This document shows positions 37,570-44,879 of a DNA stretch of 64,000 nucleotides, piece by piece. Origin of the DNA: Anoxybacter fermentans (GTDB lineage Bacteria > Bacillota > Halanaerobiia > DY22613); the NCBI RefSeq assembly GCF_003991135.1, contig NZ_CP016379.1, positions 2,170,001 to 2,234,000 of the forward strand, given 5' to 3'. How positions within the stretch are numbered: the stretch's first letter is position 1; each line of letters starts with the position of its first letter. The position numbers and the translations under genes are program-made. The notes beneath the pieces are model-generated. The model was not told where the DNA came from. It did no database searches and was given only the letters and a program-made list of their open reading frames with translations.

Positions 37570-37855
37570 AAAAAACCTCCCGTCCAGACTAGGGACGGGA
37601 GGTTAATCTTCCGCGGTACCACCCTAATTAGCCATAATACCCCTTTCTAAGCCTAAAGTAGGGTAATATGACTCACTCATATATCCGATAACGGGGACAT
37701 CCGATCCAGCCTACTATCATTTCAGCCGACAGCTCCAGAGTGAACTTCATTCAGCTTAAGTTTAGAGATGCTCTCAGTCCGCTGACATCTCCTCCCTGTA
37801 AACCGCTGCTGAACTACTCTCTCTTTCCTCGCTTTTAACTTTATTGTTTTTACAT
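37570..37855 (-). promoter_or_regulatory. T-box leader (Phe) of pheST
   Basis: Minus strand: AAGAGAGAG motif, putative Phe specifier TTC (37742-37744) in GAAGTTCACTC, T-box AGGGTGGTACCGCGG (about 37611-37625), and a terminator AACCTCCCGTCCC...GGGACGGGAGGTT style stem followed by TTTTTT. Confidence 0.93.
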
Positions 37856-37866
37856 TTTATATTATG

Positions 37867-37968
37867 CTACTGAATATTCAATGACATAAATTCTTTATAA
37901 GCCAAATACACTACAACAGAACCTGTCTTTTCAAATAACTTCCATAAAATCTTTGCGGTCAATTTCAT
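37867..37968 (-). CDS. YqzL-like 33-residue protein
   Basis: A small gene I found between the SpoU-type methyltransferase and the Phe T-box. It starts MKLTAKILWKLFEKTGSVVV and ends EFMSLNIQ, behind GAAAGGATGTGG. The 'W.LFEKTGS...YL.YKE' pattern matches the short YqzL family of spore-forming Firmicutes, whose function is unknown. It has a strong sigma-A promoter upstream (38011-38039) and could share a transcript with the pheST T-box. In B. subtilis another small gene (sspI) occupies the equivalent place. Confidence 0.65.
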   Translation of the reverse strand: MKLTAKILWKLFEKTGSVVVYLAYKEFMSLNIQ

Positions 37969-38010
37969 TAGACCACATCCTTTCATATGGCTGGCTTTTC
38001 TTTATGCTAA

Positions 38011-38039
38011 ATTATATCATACTATCTTTCGTTTGACAA
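38011..38039 (-). promoter_or_regulatory. Sigma-A promoter before yqzL-like gene and pheST leader
   Basis: Minus strand TTGTCA (38034-38039), 17-bp spacer, TATAAT (38011-38016). No other equally good promoter is seen before the Phe T-box. Confidence 0.78.
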
Positions 38040-38053
38040 GTTTATATTTAATT

Positions 38054-38857
38054 TCATCCAATTAAATTCTGCCGTACTCCTTCAAAAATTATAATCCCCG
38101 CAGCAATTGCTACATTTAGTGATTCAGCATCAGGCGCCATGGGGATTTTAACTAACTGATCTGCAGATTTTAAAACCTCTGGTTCTACGCCATTTCCTTC
38201 ATTTCCCACCACAAGAAGAGTCGGTCGGCTAAAATCAACTTCAAAATGCCATGTTTTTCCTTCAAGAGCAGCAACTATAATCTGATATCCATGAGTCCGC
38301 AATTTTTTCCAGACAAAATTCAAATCTTCCACCTTACAGATAGGCATTTTGTAAATAGCTCCCATAGTGGCCCGCAAACTCTTGGGGTTATAAAGATCTA
38401 CCGTACCTTTGGTTAAAATTACCCCTGACCAACCAGCACCCGCTGCTGTCCTGATAATCGTACCAAGATTACCGGGATCTTGAATACCGTTTAACATTAA
38501 AATATGGGGATAGAGTCTTTTTTTTGCAATCAAATCTTCCAATTCAAACTCAGGCTGTTTAAGAATAGCTAATATTCCCTGGGGAGTTTCAGTATCGGCT
38601 ACTTCCTTAAATAATCTGTCATCTAACAAAATCTCGTCAACTCCGGCCTCCCGTAATTTAAATAATAATTCCATTCCACGGGAATTGGTTTCTAACATCG
38701 GTGAGTAAAAAACGCGGACAAATTCTGCACCATCCGCCAGAGCATCCTCAATAATCCGAACCCCTTCTATAAAAAACATCTTCTCACGCTCTCTATATTT
38801 CTTTTTCTTAAGAGAACGTAAAAATTTAACTTCAGAATTTTTAATGCTGGTAATCAT
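38054..38857 (-). CDS. TrmH/SpoU-family RNA 2'-O-methyltransferase
   Basis: 267 residues from the ATG at 38857. SPOUT-fold SAM-dependent methyltransferase. An N-terminal L30e-like substrate-binding domain (1-100: 'KNSEVKFLRSLKKKKYR', 'FIEGVRIIEDAL') precedes the knot with motif 1 NGIQDPGNLGTIIRTA (near 124), motif 2 LVVGNEGNGV and motif 3 IPMAPDAESLNVAIAAGI. The target (rRNA or tRNA guanosine) cannot be fixed; the B. subtilis relative YsgA sits in the same place next to pheS. Confidence 0.88.
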   Translation of the reverse strand: MITSIKNSEVKFLRSLKKKKYREREKMFFIEGVRIIEDALADGAEFVRVFYSPMLETNSRGMELLFKLREAGVDEILLDDRLFKEVADTETPQGILAILKQPEFELEDLIAKKRLYPHILMLNGIQDPGNLGTIIRTAAGAGWSGVILTKGTVDLYNPKSLRATMGAIYKMPICKVEDLNFVWKKLRTHGYQIIVAALEGKTWHFEVDFSRPTLLVVGNEGNGVEPEVLKSADQLVKIPMAPDAESLNVAIAAGIIIFEGVRQNLIG

Positions 38858-38872
38858 CAATTAAATCCTCCC

Positions 38873-39520
38873 CTAAAGCCGTCTCAACCGTTCTACTGAC
38901 TGGTTTTCACCTATTACCACTAAAATATCTCCTTCTCTTATCTCATCACTGGCAGATGGAGAAATATTGATCCGGTCTTTAGCTTTGACTGCAATTACAT
39001 TTACTCCGAATCTGGTACGTAGCTGTAATTCCGCCAGAGTTTTACCTACCATCCCCTTTGTAGCTTTAATTTCTACAATACTGTAATTTGGTGCAAACTC
39101 TATAAAATCCAGAACATTAGAAGAGATCAAATTAAGGGCAAGCCGTTTCCCCATATCTCGCTCAGGAAAGATTACCCTATCTGCTCCCACTTTAGCTAAA
39201 ACCTTTCCATGCAGGGGGTCAAGAGCCTTTGCCACTACATATCGAACTCCCATCTCTTTTAAGATCATTGTTGCCAGAATATTGGAATGAACATCTGCAC
39301 CTATGGCTACAACAGCAACATCAAAGTTTCTCAATCCAAGAGCATTCATAGCATTCTCATCTGTCGCATCCGCCTGAACCGCATGGGTTACCACATTTGC
39401 CATCTCCTGAACCAATGATTCATCCTGGTCAATTGCCAATACATCAAATCCCCGTTCAGCCAGGGTACGGGCCACACTGGAACCAAACCGCCCCAGGCCA
39501 ATAACAACAAATTGTTTCAT
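38873..39520 (-). CDS. ktrA: KtrA-type potassium channel gating subunit, first pair
   Basis: 215 residues. RCK_N Rossmann domain with nucleotide-binding VIGLGRFGSSVARTLAERG, acidic DQDE after strand 2, and a C-terminal RCK_C domain (about 135-215). It forms a cytosolic ring that gates KtrB by ATP/ADP; RCK_C domains of this type can bind c-di-AMP. Thirteen bp downstream of its ktrB partner. Closely similar to the second KtrA in this window. Confidence 0.9.
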   Translation of the reverse strand: MKQFVVIGLGRFGSSVARTLAERGFDVLAIDQDESLVQEMANVVTHAVQADATDENAMNALGLRNFDVAVVAIGADVHSNILATMILKEMGVRYVVAKALDPLHGKVLAKVGADRVIFPERDMGKRLALNLISSNVLDFIEFAPNYSIVEIKATKGMVGKTLAELQLRTRFGVNVIAVKAKDRINISPSASDEIREGDILVVIGENQSVERLRRL

Positions 39521-39533
39521 TTAATAAACCTCC

Positions 39534-40865
39534 CTACCCAATCATCAATTTTTCTTCCGGGAACCGGATAAAAGTTTTTTGCCGCTGTTCACCAATAGCT
39601 ATTGCCAGTGTCATGGGACCAACCCTACCAATAAACATAGTAACAATGATAAAAAGCTGACCAATAGAGGAAAGTTTTCCAGTAATTCCAGTAGATAAAC
39701 CTACTGTTCCAAAAGCAGAAACAGTTTCAAAGAATATATCCAGAAAAGCAAATTTCTCTGTCACAGCCAAAACCATTGTTACAGTAAAGATAATTAAAAT
39801 AGAAATCATCACAACTGAAAGAGCTTTAAAAATGGTCATATAAGATAATCTTCGCTGAAAAACCACCACATCATCCCGTTTCTTAATCAGTGCCCAGACT
39901 ACTAAAAGAAGAGTTCCAACAGTGGTAGTTTTAACACCACCTCCTGTAGAACCGGAAGAAGCACCAATAAACATCAAGATGATAATAAAAAACTGGGACG
40001 CTTTTGTCATTTTTCCGATAGGAATTGTATTAAAACCGGCAGTTCGGGGAGTAACCCCTTGAAAATAAGCTGCAGCAATTTTTCCAGATAAATTGAGATC
40101 TCCTAATGTCTCAGGATTATTATATTCCAATCCAAAGATTACCAATGTTCCTAAAACAATTAGTAGCAAAGAGATAGTCAATACCACTTTAGTATGTAGA
40201 GAAAAATGCTTAAATCTACGGCAGCTATATATTTCAGCAATAACAGTAAAGCCAATTCCACCAATTATAAAAAGTCCTGTAATTACAAGAACAATATACC
40301 AATCTGTAGTAAATCCCTCAAGACTATTTCCAAATAAATCAAAACCGGCATTATTAAATGCTGAAACAGCATGAAAAATACTAAAAAAAACAGCCTGTCC
40401 AGGGGGCATTATCGGCAAAAATCTTAAAAAAAGTAAGATTGCTCCTAATGCTTCTAACCCTAATGTGAGAAAAACCACATAACGTACCAGACGGATGATA
40501 CCCGTTAAATTTTCGGTATTTAACTCTTCCTGGATAATAAGTCGTTCTTTAAGGCTAATTTTTTTCCTCAAAACCAACATTACTAGTGTTGAGGTCGTCA
40601 TAAAACCAAAACCACCAATTTGAATCAAAAGCATAATCACTATCTTACCAAAAAATGTCCAGTGACTGGCAGTATTGACTACAATTAATCCTGTCACCGC
40701 AGTTGCAGAAGTAGCAGTAAAAAGAGCATCCATTAGAGTAGTATCCGCTCCCTTTACAGTTGCAAAAGGTAAACTCAAAAGCAAGGTACCAATAGTTATA
40801 ACAACCAGATAACCTATAACGAGAACCTGAGTTGGTGACAAAATAATTTTTTTTCTAATAACCAT
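39534..40865 (-). CDS. ktrB: KtrB/TrkH-type potassium transporter, first pair
   Basis: 443 residues, four membrane-pore-membrane repeats with selectivity-filter loops TSATAVTGLIVV, SAFNNAGFDLFGNS, TPRTAGFNTIP and SAFGTVGLSTG. Potassium (or Na+/K+) uptake. I list the ATG at 40865, but its distance to GGAGG is only 2 nt; the ATT at 40859 has 8 nt and aligns with the proposed ATT start of the second ktrB. A weak terminator-like hairpin lies between this gene and the upstream ktrA. Confidence 0.9.
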   Translation of the reverse strand: MVIRKKIILSPTQVLVIGYLVVITIGTLLLSLPFATVKGADTTLMDALFTATSATAVTGLIVVNTASHWTFFGKIVIMLLIQIGGFGFMTTSTLVMLVLRKKISLKERLIIQEELNTENLTGIIRLVRYVVFLTLGLEALGAILLFLRFLPIMPPGQAVFFSIFHAVSAFNNAGFDLFGNSLEGFTTDWYIVLVITGLFIIGGIGFTVIAEIYSCRRFKHFSLHTKVVLTISLLLIVLGTLVIFGLEYNNPETLGDLNLSGKIAAAYFQGVTPRTAGFNTIPIGKMTKASQFFIIILMFIGASSGSTGGGVKTTTVGTLLLVVWALIKKRDDVVVFQRRLSYMTIFKALSVVMISILIIFTVTMVLAVTEKFAFLDIFFETVSAFGTVGLSTGITGKLSSIGQLFIIVTMFIGRVGPMTLAIAIGEQRQKTFIRFPEEKLMIG

Positions 40866-40937
40866 CACCTCCAGACTCTTCTTTCTAATATACCCAGGAG
40901 GGATGGTTTTTAGACACAGAACAACACCATATAAATA

Positions 40938-40972
40938 AAGGATACTCCCATTAAATAGGAATATCCTCTTTT
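40938..40972 (-). terminator. Possible terminator between the two ktr pairs
   Basis: Minus strand AGGATATTCC ... GGAGTATCCT followed by TTATTTATA; imperfect T run, so read-through into the first pair is possible. Confidence 0.5.
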
Positions 40973-40978
40973 ACAAAA

Positions 40979-41626
40979 TTAATATTTTCTAAGTCGCTCT
41001 AGATTCTCATTTTCACCAATGACTATTAAAATATCACCTTTTTTAATCTCATCTGTGGCTCTTGGGGTTACATTGATCTTATCCCCATTTTTTATAGCAA
41101 TTACATTCACTCCAAATCTTGTTCTAAATTGAAGATCACTTAAGGTATGACCATAAAGTTTTGGTGAGGCTGTTACTTCTGCTATTGTATACTCCGGTGA
41201 AACTTCAATTAAATCCAGTACATTAGAGGAAATCAAACTATTGGCCACCCTGACACCCATATCTCTTTCTGGATAAACAACTTTATCTGCCCCTATTTTG
41301 GTCAATACCTTTCCATGTAACTCTGTCTGGGCTTTAACAACTACATATTTAACCCCCAGTTCTTTTACCAGTAGGGTTGTAAGAATATTGGAGTGAATAT
41401 CAGTCCCGATGCTAATAATGGCAATATCAAAATTACGTATACCAAGAGATTTCATTGCTTCTTCATCAGTAGCATCTGCCTGAACAGCATGAGTTACTTC
41501 ATCTGCTAAAGCCTGAACCCTTTCTTCATCAATATCAATTGCTAATACATCAAAACCTTTTTGGCAAAGGGTTCTAGCCACACTAGAACCGAATCTTCCC
41601 AACCCAATTACAACAAATTGTTTCAT
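40979..41626 (-). CDS. ktrA: KtrA-type potassium channel gating subunit, second pair
   Basis: 215 residues with the same layout as the other KtrA: VIGLGRFGSSVARTLCQKG and AIDIDEE in the RCK_N domain, RCK_C at the C-terminus. The two proteins share most residues, pointing to tandem duplication of a ktrAB unit. Cytosolic gating ring for the adjoining KtrB, 18 bp downstream of that gene. Confidence 0.9.
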   Translation of the reverse strand: MKQFVVIGLGRFGSSVARTLCQKGFDVLAIDIDEERVQALADEVTHAVQADATDEEAMKSLGIRNFDIAIISIGTDIHSNILTTLLVKELGVKYVVVKAQTELHGKVLTKIGADKVVYPERDMGVRVANSLISSNVLDLIEVSPEYTIAEVTASPKLYGHTLSDLQFRTRFGVNVIAIKNGDKINVTPRATDEIKKGDILIVIGENENLERLRKY

Positions 41627-41644
41627 ATTAAAAAAACCTCCTCA

Positions 41645-42988
41645 TTAACCAACCATAATTTTTTCTTTAGGATAATGGAACTGAGGTTTTTTCTTACTTT
41701 CACTCATAGCCACTGCCAGGGTTAATGGTCCAACCCTACCGGTAAACATGGTAATTATTATTAGCATCCGTCCAATCTTACTCAAAGTGGGAGTAATCCC
41801 GGTAGATAGTCCTACAGTCCCAAAAGCAGAAACCGTCTCAAAAAGTATTTCCACTAATGAACTTTCTTCTGTAACGCTCAAAATCAGAGTTACCACTAAC
41901 ACTAATAAAAGTGATAACATCAGGATAGTAAGAGACTTAAAAATAATACCTTCATCCAATCTCCGTTTAAAGATTTCCACATCTTTTTTACCTCTAACCG
42001 TCGTCCAGAGAGTAAAAACGATAGTACCTATTGTAGTAGTCTTAATTCCTCCACCTGTTGAACCGGGAGAAGCCCCAATAAACATTAAAATCATAATAAA
42101 AAAGAGAGTAGACTCACGTAAAGCCCCAGTGGGAACAGTATTAAATCCTGCTGTCCGCGGAGTTACAGATAAAAAGAATGAGGCCATAATTTTTTCGCCC
42201 AAACTGAGGTTAGCCATCGTATTACTATTTGAATATTCCAAAGCAAAGATTACAATAAAACCAACTAAAAGTAAAATCACAGTGGTCACTATTACCATCT
42301 TGGCATGTAATGAGTGTAATTTCCGTTTATCAAACAGTTCTACCAATACAGTAAATCCTAATCCTCCCAGTACGATGAGAATAATTGCTGTCAAAATAAT
42401 CAAAGGATCCCCCACAAAACTTTCCAGACTGTTTCCAAAAAGATCAAAACCAGCATTGTTAAAAGCAGACACCGAGTGAAAGATGGAGTAAAAAATAGCT
42501 TTTTTTAAGGGATATTTCCGGGCCAACCGAATAAAAAATAATAAGGCCCCTAATCCTTCAATGGTAAAAGTAAATGCCAGAATATACTGGATTAATCGCA
42601 AAAGTCCAGAAATCCCCAGTTGATTTAAATCTTCTTGAATAATTAATCTCTGCCGTAAAGTAATCTTCCGTCCCATAATCAGAGCAAAGGCAGTGGACAT
42701 GGTCATAATCCCAAGACCACCTATTTGAATCAAGAGCATGATAACCAATTGACCGAAGACTGTAAAAGTAGTTCCTGTAGTGACAACAACCAATCCCGTT
42801 ACACAGGTAGCTGATGTAGCAGTAAAAAGGGCATCAATCAGGTCCAAACCCTGTCCATCCACAGTTGCAAAGGGAAGCATTAAAAGTACTGTTCCAAAGA
42901 AAATTACAATCAGATAACCAGCCGAAAGAATCTGAGCTGGAGATAGACCACCAAGATCAATCTTTGGTAATTGTATTTGCGGTTTAAT
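41645..42988 (-). CDS. ktrB: KtrB/TrkH-type potassium transporter, second pair, likely ATT start
   Basis: Potassium uptake pore with filter loops TSATCVTGLVVV, SAFNNAGFDLFGNS, TPRTAGFNTVP and SAFGTVGLSTG. The only upstream ATG in frame (43042) lies within the terminator hairpin of the c-di-AMP riboswitch, so it would be an unlikely start. An ATT at 42988 has GGGGGG 6 nt upstream and gives a natural N-terminus (M)KPQIQLPKIDLGGLSP, 448 residues. Riboswitch control means high c-di-AMP should shut off K+ uptake. Confidence 0.85.
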   Translation of the reverse strand: MKPQIQLPKIDLGGLSPAQILSAGYLIVIFFGTVLLMLPFATVDGQGLDLIDALFTATSATCVTGLVVVTTGTTFTVFGQLVIMLLIQIGGLGIMTMSTAFALIMGRKITLRQRLIIQEDLNQLGISGLLRLIQYILAFTFTIEGLGALLFFIRLARKYPLKKAIFYSIFHSVSAFNNAGFDLFGNSLESFVGDPLIILTAIILIVLGGLGFTVLVELFDKRKLHSLHAKMVIVTTVILLLVGFIVIFALEYSNSNTMANLSLGEKIMASFFLSVTPRTAGFNTVPTGALRESTLFFIMILMFIGASPGSTGGGIKTTTIGTIVFTLWTTVRGKKDVEIFKRRLDEGIIFKSLTILMLSLLLVLVVTLILSVTEESSLVEILFETVSAFGTVGLSTGITPTLSKIGRMLIIITMFTGRVGPLTLAVAMSESKKKPQFHYPKEKIMVG

Positions 42989-43023
42989 AGTAATCCCCCC
43001 TTTTAAAAAGGCAAAGAAAAAAG

Positions 43024-43077
43024 AACTACAGAGGTTACCCATAGTTCCATAGTAAAGCTATTTTGAACTGTAACCTC
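43024..43077 (-). terminator. Riboswitch-controlled terminator before ktrB
   Basis: Minus strand AGAGGTTACAGTTC pairs with GAACTATGGGTAACCTCT, followed by TTCTTTTTTC. This is the expression platform of the c-di-AMP riboswitch. Confidence 0.75.
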
Positions 43078-43081
43078 TTGT

Positions 43082-43203
43082 TTTACGCTTACGGGGTTAG
43101 CTGTCGGGTTAGGGCCCAAGAGCAGCCCCTCCTTAAATATCAAATTTAAGGATTCACCCCAAAAAAAGTGGGTCCCCCGCTTCCAATACCTGGAATTCAG
43201 CGT
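43082..43203 (-). promoter_or_regulatory. c-di-AMP (ydaO/yuaA) riboswitch
   Basis: On the minus strand the conserved ydaO elements occur in order: CGCTGAATT, GGGGGACCCA, GGGGTGAATCC, AGGGGCTGCTCTTGG, GCCCTAACCCGACAGC and TAACCCCGTAAGCG. The class binds c-di-AMP and turns off K+ transporter and osmolyte genes, matching the ktr genes downstream. Confidence 0.95.
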
Positions 43204-43225
43204 ACCTTTGTTTACTATGTTGACT

Positions 43226-43254
43226 ATTATACACTATTTCCTGCGGCTTGTAAA
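43226..43254 (-). promoter_or_regulatory. Sigma-A promoter of the ktr riboswitch transcript
   Basis: Minus strand TTTACA (43249-43254), 17-bp spacer, TATAAT (43226-43231), about 25 bp before the aptamer. Confidence 0.82.
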
Positions 43255-43268
43255 GGACAAATAAAACA

Positions 43269-43304
43269 AATGATCCTGATTAAAAACAATCAGGATCATT
43301 TGTT
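43269..43304. terminator. Strong symmetrical hairpin between ktr promoter and repeat J
   Basis: AAATGATCCTGATT with AATCAGGATCATTTGTTT forms a perfect 14-bp stem, with T-rich sequence on both sides. It may insulate the ktr promoter from rplT transcription. Confidence 0.6.
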
Positions 43305-43327
43305 TAAAAATTAATATTAAAGATTAA

Positions 43328-43503
43328 ACTGCAAAAAGCTAATTTTGAGTTGTTTAACCATCTTAATGAGATTGAAAAGAATGGCCCCATACGAGGATAT
43401 AATGAACTAATCAAGGACCAGGAGGGTCCATTAATTAGTGTGCCTTATTTCGTTAGATGGTTCGAAAAATTTCTTTTAAAGCGAAAAATTAGCTTTTTGT
43501 AGT
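43328..43503 (-). repeat. Palindromic cloverleaf repeat, copy J
   Basis: 176-nt copy in reverse orientation with shortened arms, between the ktr promoter and the rplT terminator. The apical hairpin is GGACC-agga-GGGTCC, another compensated variant. Flanks AGATTAAACTGC and GTAGTAAAATCAT extend the inverted ends. Confidence 0.85.
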
Positions 43504-43512
43504 AAAATCATT

Positions 43513-43542
43513 AAAAAATAAGCCATCAAGATTGATGGCCTT
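43513..43542 (-). terminator. Terminator of infC-rpmI-rplT
   Basis: Minus strand GCCATCAATCTTGATGGC followed by TTATTTTTT, 8 bp after the rplT stop. Confidence 0.85.
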
Positions 43543-43549
43543 AGTTTCA

Positions 43550-43906
43550 TTATGAAAGATGAGCTTTAGCCATTTCACACAGTTTGCCAAAAGCTTCTGG
43601 ATCTTTGATAGCCATTTCAGATAACATTTTCCGATTAACCTCAACATTAGCCCGCTTTAAACCATTGATAAAACGGCTGTAGGAAAGACCATGCATCCGG
43701 GCTGCCGCATTAATCCGGGTAATCCAAAGCTTTCTAAAATCTCTCTTACGAACACGGCGGTCACGGTAAGCATAAGCTAAAGATTTCATAACAGCCTGAT
43801 TGGCTGGGCGGAATAACTTACTCTTTGCTCCAAAATATCCTTTAGCTAACTTTAAGATCTTCTTTCTTCTACGTCTAGTTTTAAAACCACCTTTTGCACG
43901 TGGCAT
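43550..43906 (-). CDS. rplT: Ribosomal protein L20
   Basis: 118 residues, canonical length. Basic N-terminal helix '[19 protein letters not shown]' followed by '[19 protein letters not shown]' and '[20 protein letters not shown]'. Binds 23S rRNA early in 50S assembly and represses its own operon in Bacillus by binding the infC leader. Last gene of infC-rpmI-rplT. Confidence 0.97.
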   Translation of the reverse strand: MPRAKGGFKTRRRRKKILKLAKGYFGAKSKLFRPANQAVMKSLAYAYRDRRVRKRDFRKLWITRINAAARMHGLSYSRFINGLKRANVEVNRKMLSEMAIKDPEAFGKLCEMAKAHLS

Positions 43907-43941
43907 AACAAACCCTCCTTAAATAATTGCTTAATTTAAAC

Positions 43942-44139
43942 TTAAGAATATGGCAACAATTTTGCAACAGTTCTCTTATCTGCATCAGAAATAAATCCAC
44001 CTTGACGCAGACTTCTTCTACGCTTAGCAGATTTTTTAGTTAATTTATGACTTTTAAAAGCTCTGCCTCGCATAATTTTTCCAGTCCCTGTTATTTTAGT
44101 TCTTTTTTTGGCACCTTTATGAGTCTTCATCTTAGGCAT
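43942..44139 (-). CDS. rpmI: Ribosomal protein L35
   Basis: 65 residues, [20 protein letters not shown] start and a basic body; canonical L35. I prefer the ATG at 44139 behind GAGGGGGAAAC over the GTG three bases upstream. 25 bp after infC, 35 bp before rplT. Confidence 0.96.
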   Translation of the reverse strand: MPKMKTHKGAKKRTKITGTGKIMRGRAFKSHKLTKKSAKRRRSLRQGGFISDADKRTVAKLLPYS

Positions 44140-44164
44140 CACATGTTTCCCCCTCTCACTAGCA

Positions 44165-44680
44165 TTACTTTTCTGCTTTAGGACCCAAAATCAAAATCAT
44201 ATTACGGCCTTCCATCTTAGGTTGATTTTCTACCTTACCCACATCTTCTAATTCTTTGACAAAACGATCCAAAAGTTCTATGGCCAGGTCTTTATGCGTG
44301 ATCTCGCGACCGCGGAACTTTACACGAACTTTAACTTTGTCTCTGTTTTCAAGAAACTTTCGAGCTCTTTTTATCTTGACAAACAAATCATGGTCTTCAA
44401 TTTTTAAACTCAATTGAATCTCTTTAACGTTAATAATGTTCTGGTTTTTCTTTGCTTCTTTTGCTTTTTTCGCTTGTTCGTATTTATACTTACCATAGTC
44501 CATAATCCGGCAGACCGGTGGCTTAGCCTGTGGAGCTACCTCTACCAGATCAAGCCCCTTCTCATAAGCCAGATCCTGAGCCTTTGAAAGTGGCATAATA
44601 CCGATCTGGTTACCATCAGGACTAATAACTCTTACCTCCCTGGCACAAATTTGCTCATTAACTCTTAAATCCTTGCTAAT
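44165..44680 (-). CDS. infC: Translation initiation factor IF-3, ATT start
   Basis: 171 residues from the ATT at 44680, which follows AGGAGGTGAAGACT at ideal spacing and gives (M)[18 protein letters not shown]. Longer upstream frames run through the leader attenuator and are rejected. Contains the N-domain (about 1-75) and C-domain with '[20 protein letters not shown]' and '[10 protein letters not shown]'. The rare AUU start is a known autoregulatory feature of infC because IF-3 itself rejects such codons. Confidence 0.95.
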   Translation of the reverse strand: MSKDLRVNEQICAREVRVISPDGNQIGIMPLSKAQDLAYEKGLDLVEVAPQAKPPVCRIMDYGKYKYEQAKKAKEAKKNQNIINVKEIQLSLKIEDHDLFVKIKRARKFLENRDKVKVRVKFRGREITHKDLAIELLDRFVKELEDVGKVENQPKMEGRNMILILGPKAEK

Positions 44681-44704
44681 AGTCTTCACCTCCTGAAAAA
44701 TTAA

Positions 44705-44845
44705 AAAGCAGATGGCACAATTCGGCCATCCGCTATAAATAAAAAATAAAATAATTAATAGTGCTTTCTTTAATAAACCAGCCAACAGTCCCAAAAATGG
44801 CGTCGGTCTGGTGAGAAGCGGATGGCTTCTACTTGATTTTCCTCA
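44705..44845 (-). promoter_or_regulatory. L20-type leader/attenuator of infC operon
   Basis: Minus strand AAGTAGAAGCCATCCGCTTC near the 5' end can pair with GCGGATGGC further down, which otherwise forms the terminator GCGGATGGCCGAATTG/TGCCATCTGC plus TTTTT (44702-44733). Mutually exclusive pairing fits the Rfam L20_leader, through which L20 prematurely terminates the operon. Confidence 0.82.
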
Positions 44846-44848
44846 TTA

Positions 44849-44877
44849 AGTATAACACAACCCTATAACCGAGTCAA
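44849..44877 (-). promoter_or_regulatory. Sigma-A promoter of infC operon
   Basis: Minus strand TTGACT (44872-44877), 17-bp spacer, TATACT (44849-44854), right at the end of the upstream gene. Confidence 0.8.
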
Positions 44878-44879
44878 TA

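Noticed and set aside
42989-43043. N-terminal extension of ktrB to the ATG at 43042
   Set aside because: The ATG lies within the riboswitch terminator stem and the added residues (GNLCSSFFFAFLKGG) do not fit the family.
44681-44794. Longer infC reading frame
   Set aside because: It crosses the L20-type attenuator; the AGGAGG-ATT start gives the standard IF-3 length.
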